This document shows, piece by piece, positions 28,121-35,817 of a stretch of DNA of 59,872 nt (within the stretch, counting starts at the first letter, position 1; the number at the start of each line of letters is the position of its first letter). Below the pieces are notes generated by a model, which worked only from the letters and a program-made list of their open reading frames with translations, did not search any database and was not told the origin of the DNA. This DNA is from Oscillibacter sp. MSJ-31 (GTDB taxonomy: Bacteria > Bacillota > Clostridia > Oscillospirales > Oscillospiraceae): assembly GCF_018918025.1 (NCBI RefSeq), contig NZ_JAHLPT010000014.1:1-59872 (forward strand), given 5' to 3'. Made by a program: the position numbers and the translations under genes.

Positions 28121-28200
28121 CTCCAGTTTTGTTCCAGTTTGTTCTTTTTTGTTCCTGTGGAAGGGGCGAAATTTGACCACTTTTCCGTTGTAAGGGTGGT

Positions 28201-28219
28201 CTTACGTGAGACCTGTCCG
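28201..28219 (+). repeat. parS-like dispersed site 2
   Basis: CTTACGTGAG, 4 nt, GTCCG. One mismatch in the palindrome; spacing identical to the other sites. It lies upstream of the rep promoters. Confidence 0.55.
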
Positions 28220-28220
28220 G

Positions 28221-28741
28221 AGAAAAACCATGTCACGTTCCCCTGCCATCAAAGACGCGTGTAGTTGACAATTTTGAGCACATTCTATTCGGTCATGGAG
28301 GACTGCCGCACGAGTTGGCGGCTTTGTGTCGTTGTAGCGTGAGGATCTCAAGACCGCACCCGTGGGAACGAAAAACTATGTTCCTCGCAGGGGTTCATGA
28401 TGGCGAGATAGCCGTCGCGTCCGAGAACTGCGATATAGATAGTGTACTCTACATAAATGTTATAGGGACAAAAGGCACTAATAGACTGGATGCAAGTCAA
28501 CATAACTAAAACTCTGCTTGCTTTGTAATTGGAAAAGTCTTGGGGAAAGGGCTGGACAGAACGAGAAAAAATGCATATAATAAAAAATACCTTATTCGGG
28601 ATGCGCAAAACTCCGATTTGTTCATGGGGATACACGATAAATAGTGCTATTTGCATCGTCGAAATACTATATATTGTGCCTTTTTTGTAAAACCTGCGTT
28701 TTGCTTAACCCTAGATACTTATGGAAATGGAGGTGTGTACC
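28221..28741. other. AT-rich gene-free stretch
   Basis: About 520 bp, clearly poorer in GC than both sides. No frame has a convincing ribosome site or family match. It probably contains the promoter of the toxin-antitoxin-like pair that starts at 28742, but no clear -35/-10 pair stands out. Confidence 0.4.
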
Positions 28742-28960
28742 GTGGCGGAGAAATTGCCCTATGACGGCATTTTAGTGGAAAATGCGCGCCTGGCTGTCTC
28801 GGCGGAGCTAAAGAGAAAGCGGGTGCTGAATAAGCCGATCGCGGAGTTTGATCCCAAGGACGGAAAAGTGTATCTGGTATACAGCGACGGGAGAAAAGAG
28901 GCTGTCGGAAACGCGATGCAGAGAGGAAGATACAGTGAACGGTGCAAAGAAAAAGCCTGA
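28742..28960 (+). CDS. Small protein, probable antitoxin partner of the zeta-like ATPase
   Basis: A 72-residue protein starting at GTG 28742, chosen because GGAGGTG lies 5-6 nt upstream; in-frame ATGs at 28721 and 28727 have no such site. Residues 1-40 look helical (LVENARLAVSAELKRKRVLN), followed by DGKVYLVYSDGRKE. No family recognised. It overlaps the start of the zeta-like gene by 26 nt, the usual coupling of an antitoxin with its toxin. The function is therefore inferred from context alone. Confidence 0.6.
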   Translation: MAEKLPYDGILVENARLAVSAELKRKRVLNKPIAEFDPKDGKVYLVYSDGRKEAVGNAMQRGRYSERCKEKA

Positions 28961-29543
28961 GATCATTGTATTTGCCGGACCGAATGGCTCCGGCAAGAGT
29001 ACGATTACCAGTCCGCTTCGCCCCCAATCCATGCCGTATATCAATGCAGACGAAATACAAAAGGCCTTATGCTGCACTAATTTGGAGGCTGCTCAAAAGG
29101 CGGAGGAGCTGAGAGAGTCGTATTTGGCGGCGCACAGGGATTTTTGTTTTGAGACCGTTCTCTCTACGGACAGAAACCTGAAGCTTCTGGCGCGCGCAAA
29201 GGAGTCCGGCTATTTTATCCGGTGCTACTATGTCTTGACGGCCGATCCGGAGATCAATGTGGCGCGCGTGGTGTCCCGCGTATCGGACGGCGGGCATGAT
29301 GTGCCGGCCGAGAAGATCCGTTCGCGCTATGATAAGGCGCTTGCACTGGTCAAGGAACTGATTGCCGTCTGTGATGTCTGTCATATCTATGACAATTCGC
29401 TTTCGGTGCCATACCGCATTTTCAAGAAGAGAAAGGAACGATGCTGGTATTGCACACAGCGGCGCTTGTGGCATAAAGGCGATATTGCGGCGCTGACCGG
29501 TATAAAAAACGCCGAAAGGGCGGCGCTGAACCAAAAAAAGTAA
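28935..29543 (+). CDS. Zeta-toxin-like P-loop kinase
   Basis: A 202-residue P-loop protein of the zeta-toxin/AAA_33 type. IIVFAGPNGSGKSTIT is the Walker A motif, PYINADEIQKAL is the D-x-I segment seen in zeta toxins, and FCFETVLSTDRNLKLL holds the E-T region that contacts substrate. YDNSLSVPYRIF near the end is typical of the chromosomal zeta-like branch. Zeta toxins phosphorylate UDP-GlcNAc; whether this one does cannot be told. The GTG at 28935 follows AGAGGAAG. With the overlapping small gene it would stabilise a plasmid-like element. It stands alone on the plus strand between rep and the terminase and ends at a good terminator. Confidence 0.8.
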   Translation: MNGAKKKPEIIVFAGPNGSGKSTITSPLRPQSMPYINADEIQKALCCTNLEAAQKAEELRESYLAAHRDFCFETVLSTDRNLKLLARAKESGYFIRCYYVLTADPEINVARVVSRVSDGGHDVPAEKIRSRYDKALALVKELIAVCDVCHIYDNSLSVPYRIFKKRKERCWYCTQRRLWHKGDIAALTGIKNAERAALNQKK

Positions 29544-29556
29544 AATAACAGCGAAA

Positions 29557-29595
29557 AGCAGTCGATTTTGGGAAACCGAGATCGGCTGCTTTTTT
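29557..29595 (+). terminator. Rho-independent terminator after the zeta-like gene
   Basis: AGCAGTCGAT (29557-29566) pairs with ATCGGCTGCT (29581-29590) with one G-U pair, followed by TTTTT. Confidence 0.8.
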
Positions 29596-29612
29596 CAGGG
29601 CTTCGGATCGGT

Positions 29613-29631
29613 CTCATGTGAGTTTTGTCCG
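29613..29631 (+). repeat. parS-like dispersed site 3
   Basis: CTCATGTGAG, 4 nt, GTCCG, just past the stop of the leftward terminase gene. Confidence 0.6.
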
Positions 29632-29649
29632 GTCAGAGGGGCTCCCCTG

Positions 29650-31308
29650 CTACAGGCGCAGGGCGGAGAGGTCGAGGGGGGCGCTCCCCTTCCGCGCCAG
29701 CGTGCGCGCGCCCTCGAGCGCGTCGGGGCCGTCGTCGTGCGCGCCCATCGGAAATTCGGCGAGCTGCTGCAAGAGCAGCGTCTGGTCGCGGCGGAAGAGA
29801 ATGTAGCCGTTGCGGATGTCCGGCTGGAGCGATTCGACGCGCAGCGTCTTATCCTCCGTCGCGCGGACGCCCTGAATGGGCAGGTACAAGCCCGCCTTGG
29901 CGCTCTCGCGGGCGAGCTGCTCCTTGAGGAACCATTGGAACTGGTTTGTCTCCGCGCCGAAGAGCGTGTAGCCGCGGCCCGTTTCGCGGCGCAGCAGGCG
30001 CTCCTTTTCCAAAATGTCCGAGATGATGCGGTCGGGGTGGCGGCGGGCGAGGTCCGCATCGTAGACATAGGCCGTGCCGCTGTCGCCGTCCACGGCGAGG
30101 GTGACGATGGCGGAATAGTCGCTCTGCGCCGATTTTCCGAGTGAGGGGTCGCAGTAGCCGTAAAAGCGGAAGCGCGGGGCGCGGAAATCCAGCTCGGCGG
30201 GGTTATAGAAGCGGAACCACTGGGGCGAAAACAGGCAGTCGTCCGGGTTCACGGGCTGGTTGAGCATCTCGGACTGAAAGGCGCTCTCCCCTTCCGCCAG
30301 GCGCATGACGCGCAGGTCGTAGTACGAGAGCTTCTCCGGCCAGAGGATGCGCGCGCCGGTGAGCATTTCCTTGCGGTGACGGTAGAAAAAGGCGTGCGCG
30401 GTGTGCTCGCGCTTGGGGTCGGCGAGGTCGGTGTAGAGCGCCTCCCAGTCCGCCCAGAGCGGCGAGGCGCTGTCCGAGAGGATCGCGCGGTAGGTGCGCG
30501 ACTGAAAGCCGGGGTTTTTCAGCACGCGGGCGAGCAGCGCGTCATGGTGGAGGACCGTGCCGATCATTAAAATGTCCGTGTAGCGGTCGCCCGACTTGCA
30601 GACGGCCTTATAGAACCACGCGGCGAGCTTGTCGCGCTGCTCGGCGGTGCGGACGCCCTCGTCGTTTTCGATGTCGTCGCAGAGGATCAGATCGGGGCGG
30701 CGCTCGTGGTTGCGCCGTCCGCGCAGCTTCTGCCCCGAGCCGACCGCGTCGATGCGGCAGCCGTTGGCGAGGAGGATCGACGAGGTCTTCCACGTTTTTT
30801 TGCCCGGCTGCTCGCCGAAATCGCGCAGAATGCGCGGATTTTCCTCCAGCTCCGACTTGATCGCGTCAAGGAAGCCGACCGCCTGTGTCTCTGTGTCAGA
30901 GACAAGTAAGATGTAGCGCTTGTAGCCGTAGAGCGCGGCGTGGAGCGCGTTTTTGAGGCTCATGACCGTTGATTTCGCGTGGCCGCGCGGGGCGGCAACG
31001 GCGGTGCGTGTGCCCGTTTTCGACAAAATTCGAGCCGCATCGCGCACGGGGTCGGCTCCGTCCATCACGCGCTCGCGCCACAGGGCGTCCAGCGCGCGGT
31101 GGAACGGCGGCGCGGGGAGCGAAAAGTAGTGCGGGAGGTAGTATTTCCCGAAGTATTCGAGGTCCGTCGCCGCGCGGCGGTAGTCGCTTGTGTCCGCGCA
31201 GAGGGCGGCAAGCGCGGCTGCGCCGGGCCCCGTCTCCTCCCGCGCGGGGGAATTTGCGTCCGTCGGAGCGGAGTGCTCCGCGGCGCGCTGTGTGCTTGCA
31301 GCCGTCAT
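29650..31308 (-). CDS. Phage terminase large subunit
   Basis: A 552-residue packaging ATPase-nuclease. Walker A-like TAVAAPRGHAKSTVMSLKNA (about residues 110-125), Walker B RPDLILCDDIENDEG, and the C-terminal RNase H-like nuclease with FYGYCDPSLGKSAQSDYSAI (first acidic residues) and HDDGPDALEGARTLA (last acidic residue). The family is the Terminase_6-like group often found with PBSX-type tails. It would cut and pump DNA into a capsid. No portal protein gene lies nearby in either direction, so packaging could not work from this window alone. GGAGAC stands before the ATG. It is transcribed away from the capsid and tail genes, which is unusual, since terminase and head genes normally share one operon. 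Confidence 0.9.
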   Translation of the reverse strand: MTAASTQRAAEHSAPTDANSPAREETGPGAAALAALCADTSDYRRAATDLEYFGKYYLPHYFSLPAPPFHRALDALWRERVMDGADPVRDAARILSKTGTRTAVAAPRGHAKSTVMSLKNALHAALYGYKRYILLVSDTETQAVGFLDAIKSELEENPRILRDFGEQPGKKTWKTSSILLANGCRIDAVGSGQKLRGRRNHERRPDLILCDDIENDEGVRTAEQRDKLAAWFYKAVCKSGDRYTDILMIGTVLHHDALLARVLKNPGFQSRTYRAILSDSASPLWADWEALYTDLADPKREHTAHAFFYRHRKEMLTGARILWPEKLSYYDLRVMRLAEGESAFQSEMLNQPVNPDDCLFSPQWFRFYNPAELDFRAPRFRFYGYCDPSLGKSAQSDYSAIVTLAVDGDSGTAYVYDADLARRHPDRIISDILEKERLLRRETGRGYTLFGAETNQFQWFLKEQLARESAKAGLYLPIQGVRATEDKTLRVESLQPDIRNGYILFRRDQTLLLQQLAEFPMGAHDDGPDALEGARTLARKGSAPLDLSALRL

Positions 31309-31660
31309 AGTGTCTCCTTTCGCGGAATGGGCTTTGGGAAGTGCTTCTGTGAAGGAGCGTCAAGGCGGGCTTTGTTGCACGCTCGCGGGCTACAGAACGG
31401 GAAATTTTCTGCGGGAGAGGGAAAACTCATGTGAGGCTTGTCCGTGTGAGCGGGCGGGGCTGTGACGGAAAAAGAGGAACGGCGACAAGGGAAATGGGCG
31501 GAAAAGCGGGCTATGCTGAAAATATGAGCCGCGCCGCTGCCGTCAATGCTCAGCGGGAAAGGGTCCTCCTTTTTTCTCTTTCTTCCTTTTGCGATCCCTT
31601 TCAGGCGGCGCGGCTCTGACACCCCAAAGAGGGTGAAATTTGATTACCGGAGGTAATATA
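31309..31660. other. Divergent intergenic region between terminase and capsid
   Basis: About 350 bp between divergent genes. It contains parS-like site 4 and presumably both promoters, though I cannot point to a convincing -35/-10 pair on either strand. Portal, small terminase and protease genes that normally occupy this place are absent. Confidence 0.5.
31426..31444 (+). repeat. parS-like dispersed site 4
   Basis: CTCATGTGAG, 4 nt, GTCCG, in the gap between the divergent terminase and capsid genes. Confidence 0.6.
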
Positions 31661-32617
31661 ATGGCATTTGATTACGCAAAGGCATATCAGCAGTTCATTG
31701 ACGAGGAGCTGGTGGCCGCGTCCGCGACCGCTTGGATGATCCCGGAGGCGGGCAAGGTGCGCTTCACCGGCGGCCGCGATGTGGAGATCTCCACGCTCTC
31801 GACCAGCGGGCTGGGCAACTACGACGCCACCAAGAGCGACGGCAGCGCCTACCCCAGCGGCACGGTCTCGAACGACTGGACGACCTACACCCTGGCGATG
31901 GACCGCGGCGTGAAGTTCGCGCTCGACCGCACCAGTCCCAACGACACCAATTTCCTTGCCACCGCGGAGAATGTGATCCGCGAGTTCGCGCGAAACGCGC
32001 TGGTGCGCGAGCAGGACGCTTACCGCATCCAGAAGCTCTATGCGCTGGCGAACGCCGACACCGCCCACAAGGGAACGCACATCATGTCCGCGGCGCTCAC
32101 CAAGAGCAACATCATCGAGAAGGTCTGCGGCCTTTTGCAGACCGTGCGCGACGACGCGGAGGTCATGGACGGCTATGTGGCGCTCGTTTCCCACAAGAAT
32201 AAGAGCGAGTTCCTCGCCGCGGCGACCGGCACCTACCACAGCATTACATTCGGCGCGGGCGTGAGCATCAACGGCGTGACCTACGACAATGTGATGCTGC
32301 TCGACGACCTGCCGTGCATCTTCGTGCCGCAGAGCCGCATGAAGACCGCCGTCACGGTGCAGACCGGCAGCGGCAACAGCGGCGGCATCGTGTCCGCGAC
32401 CGGCGCACAGGACATCAACGTGCTGCTCGCGCACTGCTCTGCGCCGCTGGCGGTGAGCAAGCTCGACTCCATCAAGCAGTTCGGCCCCGAGGAGAACCAG
32501 TTCTTCGACGGCACCGCCATTCAGGCGCGCTACCTCTACGACCTGTTCGTGCCGACGAAGAGCGTCGTTTCCCTCGGCGCGATCGTTGAACCCGCGCAGG
32601 CCGCGGGAGGCAACTAA
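31661..32617 (+). CDS. Phage major capsid protein (HK97-like)
   Basis: A 318-residue protein resembling HK97-fold major capsid proteins of Firmicutes phages: an N-terminal FDYAKAYQQFIDEEL arm, a FTGGRDVEISTLSTSGLGNY strand region, DRTSPNDTNFLATAENVIRE, then the spine helix around FARNALVREQDAYRIQKL and a C-terminal P-domain-like part containing DDLPCIFVPQSRMKTAV. No protease or scaffold gene is next to it. CCGGAGG stands 7 nt before the ATG at 31661; an earlier ATG at 31640 lies upstream of that site. It begins the rightward head-tail operon. Confidence 0.8.
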   Translation: MAFDYAKAYQQFIDEELVAASATAWMIPEAGKVRFTGGRDVEISTLSTSGLGNYDATKSDGSAYPSGTVSNDWTTYTLAMDRGVKFALDRTSPNDTNFLATAENVIREFARNALVREQDAYRIQKLYALANADTAHKGTHIMSAALTKSNIIEKVCGLLQTVRDDAEVMDGYVALVSHKNKSEFLAAATGTYHSITFGAGVSINGVTYDNVMLLDDLPCIFVPQSRMKTAVTVQTGSGNSGGIVSATGAQDINVLLAHCSAPLAVSKLDSIKQFGPEENQFFDGTAIQARYLYDLFVPTKSVVSLGAIVEPAQAAGGN

Positions 32618-32851
32618 ATGGGCGGCGTGACGCTCTCGCAGCGGGACGCTATTTTGACGAAGGCGGAGGCGCTTGCGGGCGAACCGCTCGGCGAGGCGGT
32701 CGCGGCGGTGCTGGTCGGACTGGCCTCACGTGAGTCCGACGTGAAAAGCATCACGCGCGGCGACACATCCGTGACCTATTTGGACGGGAAAAACGCCGAA
32801 AGCGTGCTGCTTGCGCCGTGGTGCAGGCTCGGAACGCTCCGAGAGGGCTGA
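32618..32851 (+). CDS. Small head-tail connector-like protein
   Basis: A 77-residue protein beginning one codon after the capsid stop. Its first half is helical (LSQRDAILTKAEALAGEPLG) and it has a short beta part (TSVTYLDGKNAE). In siphoviruses and myoviruses this position is held by small connector or head-completion proteins. The family is not clear from sequence. A parS-like site (32716-32734) lies inside the gene without breaking the frame. Confidence 0.5.
   Translation: MGGVTLSQRDAILTKAEALAGEPLGEAVAAVLVGLASRESDVKSITRGDTSVTYLDGKNAESVLLAPWCRLGTLREG
32716..32734 (-). repeat. parS-like dispersed site 5
   Basis: Reverse orientation: CGGAC, 4 nt, CTCACGTGAG. It lies within the small connector-like gene. 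Confidence 0.6.
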
Positions 32852-32853
32852 AA

Positions 32854-33252
32854 ATGCGCGGCGCGAGGATGACAAGGGCGCTGCGGCGCACCTTCGACCG
32901 CACGGCCTGCGTATTTCGTCCGTTGTCCGACGGGACGGAGCGGGCGGTCTATGTCGATATTCCCTGCGTGCTCAGCCGCAGCGCACTCACGAGTGCGCCG
33001 TCGGTGCGCGGCGCGGGAGAGGCGCTGTGCGAGAGCCGCTACGCGCTCTCGCTCTTCACGCCACCCGAGGTCTGGCTGCGGCTCGGCGACCGCGTGACAG
33101 TTTCGGACAAAAGCGGGCGTGTGTACCACGCCCGCGCCAGCGACAGCGTGCGCTATCCGAGCCATTGCGTGACGGTGGTGGAGGTTACGGAGGTATCCGT
33201 ACCTGCTTCACAGGAGAGTGCCGAGGGCGGCACGGCAGATCAAGAGGGCTGA
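32854..33252 (+). CDS. Head-tail joining/minor capsid-like protein
   Basis: A 132-residue protein, mostly beta (VYVDIPCVLSRSALTS, RYALSLFTPPEVWLRLGD, RVYHARASDSVRYPSHCVTV), as in head-tail stopper or minor capsid proteins of PBSX-like phages. GAGAGGG lies before the ATG at 32854. The last 15 or so residues are encoded by the start of a tandem repeat that fills the following gap, so the native C-terminus may have been replaced. Confidence 0.5.
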   Translation: MRGARMTRALRRTFDRTACVFRPLSDGTERAVYVDIPCVLSRSALTSAPSVRGAGEALCESRYALSLFTPPEVWLRLGDRVTVSDKSGRVYHARASDSVRYPSHCVTVVEVTEVSVPASQESAEGGTADQEG

Positions 33253-33405
33253 CGCCCTCTGACGGCCAGCAAGGGATGGTCTCTTTTGAAAGAGAACCCG
33301 CTTTGCGCGGAGCCGCGCGGGGAATGCCGAGAGCGGCACAGCTCACAAAGAGGGCTGACGCCCTCTGGCGGTTCGCAAGGGATGGTCTCTTTTGAAAGAG
33401 ACCAC
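33219..33405 (+). repeat. Two tandem copies of an approximately 105-bp repeat
   Basis: Copy 1 (about 33219-33300) and copy 2 (about 33324-33405) both contain AAGAGGGCTGACGCCCTCTG and, further on, the hairpin-forming GGTCTCTTTTGAAAGAGA. Each unit thus carries two stem-loops. The first copy runs into the end of the preceding gene. Confidence 0.75.
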
Positions 33406-33566
33406 CCCCTGCGCGACCCCCAGAGAAACACAAGGGGCAAGCCCCTTGACCCCCGGACTGCCGAGGGAAGCCAACTTTTTGGGAACAGTACGGGGGTGCA
33501 GGAGCTTCTGACGACTTGGTGTGCTTCTTGTTCCGCTCAGCCGCTGCTGCGTATCTGGTACGAAAA

Positions 33567-33585
33567 CTCATGTGAGTTTTGTCCG
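33567..33585 (+). repeat. parS-like dispersed site 6
   Basis: CTCATGTGAG, 4 nt, GTCCG, flanked by A on one side and TTTT on the other. Confidence 0.6.
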
Positions 33586-33808
33586 AAACCCCGCCGCAGA
33601 GCGGCAGCGGCGGCAAGGAGCAGACCAGATCGAAAGCCGCAAAAAAACCGGCAGGCAGTTCTTTGCACAGCGCGGGCAGCATCAGTGTGGCAGGGGCGGA
33701 CAATGAATGGGTCACGGGCAAAGCCCGTGCGCGTTTTCCCACCGCTTTTGCGCGGTCAAAAGCGGTGCTCGCGGAGCGGGGACGCTTCGTAATGCCGCTG
33801 GGAGGCGG

Positions 33809-33827
33809 CGGACAAGACTCACATGAG
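33809..33827 (-). repeat. parS-like dispersed site 7
   Basis: Reverse orientation: CGGAC, 4 nt, CTCACATGAG, just upstream of the ribosome site of the next tail gene. Confidence 0.6.
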
Positions 33828-33841
33828 TCGGAGGTGAGAAA

Positions 33842-34291
33842 TTGAACGACATCAAAGAGGGCGTGCGCGCCTATCTGGAGCAGGAGAGCGGCATTCACGC
33901 CGTGTGCGCCCCCGCAAGGCACACGGGCGAGTACCCGCTTCTTACCGTGGACGCGCGGGAGGACGGCGCGGTGCTGTGCGCGGGCGGGGCGCAGGTGGAG
34001 CATCGCTACCGCGTGACGGTGACGTGCGCGGGCGACCGCGAGCGGTCGGACAAAAACGGGAGGCTCGCGGCGCTGGTCCCCGTGCTGCTGCGGGGCATTC
34101 CGATGGCGCTGCCCTCCGGCGTGCCGGGCGGCGGCAAGGTGCGGCGCGTGCTGTCCCCGCAGGGCCTGGAGACAGAGGGCGACGAGCTGCGCTTTACGCT
34201 CTCGCTGACGCGAAGCGTGCCGCCCAAGGCGGACGGCGGCGGCGAGGGCGGCGAAACGATGCAGGTGCTGCATTGGAACGAAAGCAACTGA
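33842..34291 (+). CDS. Tail completion/terminator-like protein
   Basis: A 149-residue protein with a TTG start at 33842 preceded by GGAGGTGAG. It opens DIKEGVRAYLEQESG and has LLTVDAREDGAVL and RYRVTVTCAGDRE strands, the shape of the small proteins (XkdJ/YqbM-like) that precede the tail sheath in PBSX-type cassettes and cap the tail or join it to the head. Position, size and fold fit; direct sequence recognition is weak. Confidence 0.5.
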   Translation: MNDIKEGVRAYLEQESGIHAVCAPARHTGEYPLLTVDAREDGAVLCAGGAQVEHRYRVTVTCAGDRERSDKNGRLAALVPVLLRGIPMALPSGVPGGGKVRRVLSPQGLETEGDELRFTLSLTRSVPPKADGGGEGGETMQVLHWNESN

Positions 34292-34316
34292 TTTGATAAC
34301 AGGAGGAGAAACCGAA

Positions 34317-35357
34317 ATGGGTTTACCGGAAATTTACATTTCCTTTGAAACGGCGGCGGTGAGCGCCGTCAAGCGCTCGAGCCGCGGGGTCGTGGCGCTG
34401 GCTGTCACGGACGCGACCAAGGGCGGCGCGGCGAGCGCCGTGTACCGCAGTCTGAGCGAGGTGGACGAGAGCAAGTTCACGGCGGCAAATTACCGCCTGC
34501 TGAAGCTGTGCTTTCTGGCCGCGCCGAGCAAGGTGGCGGTGCTGCGCATCGGGAGCGATGAGGCGGACACCTTTACCGCGCTCGACACGCTGGACTTTGA
34601 CTACCTTGCCGCGCCGGGCCTGACGCAGGCGAAGGTCATCAGCTACATCAAGGCCGAGCGCGCCAAGGGCCGCGGCGTGAAGGCGGTCGTCGCCAACGCG
34701 ACGGCGCCCGACGACGAGGGCATCATCAACCTCTGCGCGGAGGACATCGCACTCACCGACGGCGCGGTGACGGCGGACAACTACGCCGCGCGCATTGCGG
34801 GTCTGCTGGCGGCGACGCCGCTCACGCGCTCGGCGACCTATGCCAAGCTGAGCGAGGTCGTCTCCTGCGGCGCGCAGAGCGACGCGGACGCCGCCATCGA
34901 CGCGGGCAAGCTCATCCTCGTGCCGAACGGCGAGGGCTACTGCCTCGGCCGCGCGGTCAACTCGCTGACCACGGTCACGACCGCGCACGGCGCGGCGTTC
35001 CGAAAGATCAAGATCGTGGACGGCGTGGACCTCATCCGCGCGGACATCACGCGCACCTTCCGCGAGGGCTACATCGGCAGCGTGCTGAACGATTACGACA
35101 ACAAGCTGCTGCTCGTGACGGCCATCAACGCCTATTTCAAGGCGCTCGAGGGCGATGTGCTGGACAAGACGGCGGACAACGCGTGCCGTGTGTCCCTGTC
35201 CGGCCAGCGCGGTTGGCTGGAGAGCCACGGCACGGACACGGGCGAGATGTCCGACGCAGAAATTCTCCGCGCGAACACCGGCAGCGAGGTCTTTTTGGAG
35301 GCTTCCCTGACGTTCTGTGACGCGATGGAGGATCTGACGCTCAGGATCGCGATGTAA
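34317..35357 (+). CDS. xkdK: Contractile tail sheath protein (XkdK-like)
   Basis: A 346-residue short-form sheath of the PBSX XkdK type. GLPEIYISFETAAVSAVKRS at the start, a long alpha/beta middle with LDTLDFDYLAAPGLTQAKVI, and the conserved C-terminal sheath domain with GEGYCLGRAVNSLTTVTT, FREGYIGSVLNDYDNKLLLV and GQRGWLESHGTDT. Sheath subunits stack around the tube and contract to drive it through the target envelope. AGGAGGAG lies before the ATG at 34317; the tube gene follows after 16 nt. The protein looks intact. Confidence 0.9.
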   Translation: MGLPEIYISFETAAVSAVKRSSRGVVALAVTDATKGGAASAVYRSLSEVDESKFTAANYRLLKLCFLAAPSKVAVLRIGSDEADTFTALDTLDFDYLAAPGLTQAKVISYIKAERAKGRGVKAVVANATAPDDEGIINLCAEDIALTDGAVTADNYAARIAGLLAATPLTRSATYAKLSEVVSCGAQSDADAAIDAGKLILVPNGEGYCLGRAVNSLTTVTTAHGAAFRKIKIVDGVDLIRADITRTFREGYIGSVLNDYDNKLLLVTAINAYFKALEGDVLDKTADNACRVSLSGQRGWLESHGTDTGEMSDAEILRANTGSEVFLEASLTFCDAMEDLTLRIAM

Positions 35358-35373
35358 AAGGAGGGTAAAAAAT

Positions 35374-35817
35374 ATGGCACAGTTACAGGCAAACCGCACG
35401 CTTTCCGGCTCGTTCGCGTCCGTCTGGGTGGACGGCGCGCTGATCGCGGAGCTGGAGAGCATCACGGTCAAGGTCAAGCTGCAGCGCGAGCGCGTGCAGC
35501 TCGGCATGGATGTGGACAGCAAGATCACCGGCTATTCCGGCGAGGGTACGATGAAGCTCAAGCAGGTCTACACCCGCTTTTACGAGGTGCTTGACGAGGC
35601 GCGGCGCGGCGTGGACAAGCGCTGCACCATCACGACCGCGCTCAAGGACCCGGACAGCGTGGACGGGCAGGAGGAGCGCTACGCCATTGCGGGCGTGGCG
35701 TTCACGGAGCTGCCGTTCATCAACTACAAGATCGGCGAGGTCAACGGCCAGAGCCTGCCGTTCACCTTCCGTCCGAGCGAACTCAAGAGCCTTGACGCCA
35801 TCGGCGTCGGCGAATGA
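35374..35817 (+). CDS. xkdM: Tail tube protein (XkdM-like)
   Basis: A 147-residue tube protein. NRTLSGSFASVWVDGALIAE, ESITVKVKLQRERVQLGMDV and GYSGEGTMKLKQVYTRFYEV are the typical strands of XkdM-family tubes, and FINYKIGEVNGQSLPFTF closes the fold. Hexamers of it form the inner tube beneath the sheath. AGGAGGG precedes the ATG. Its stop overlaps the start of the next gene (ATGA). Confidence 0.9.
   Translation: MAQLQANRTLSGSFASVWVDGALIAELESITVKVKLQRERVQLGMDVDSKITGYSGEGTMKLKQVYTRFYEVLDEARRGVDKRCTITTALKDPDSVDGQEERYAIAGVAFTELPFINYKIGEVNGQSLPFTFRPSELKSLDAIGVGE

Larger units (their letters stand above)
33253..33841. other. Repeat-rich intergenic region inside the head-tail operon
   Basis: Nearly 590 bp without a convincing gene, in a place where phage operons are normally tightly packed. 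It holds the tandem 105-bp repeats, parS-like sites 6 and 7, and a hairpin (ACCGCTTTT near 33740 with AAAAGCGGT). It looks like DNA that has been inserted or expanded rather than a lost gene. Confidence 0.6.

Noticed and set aside
33185-35528. Minus-strand frames opposite the tail operon
   Set aside because: They cross several plus-strand genes with good motifs and ribosome sites and have no family match.
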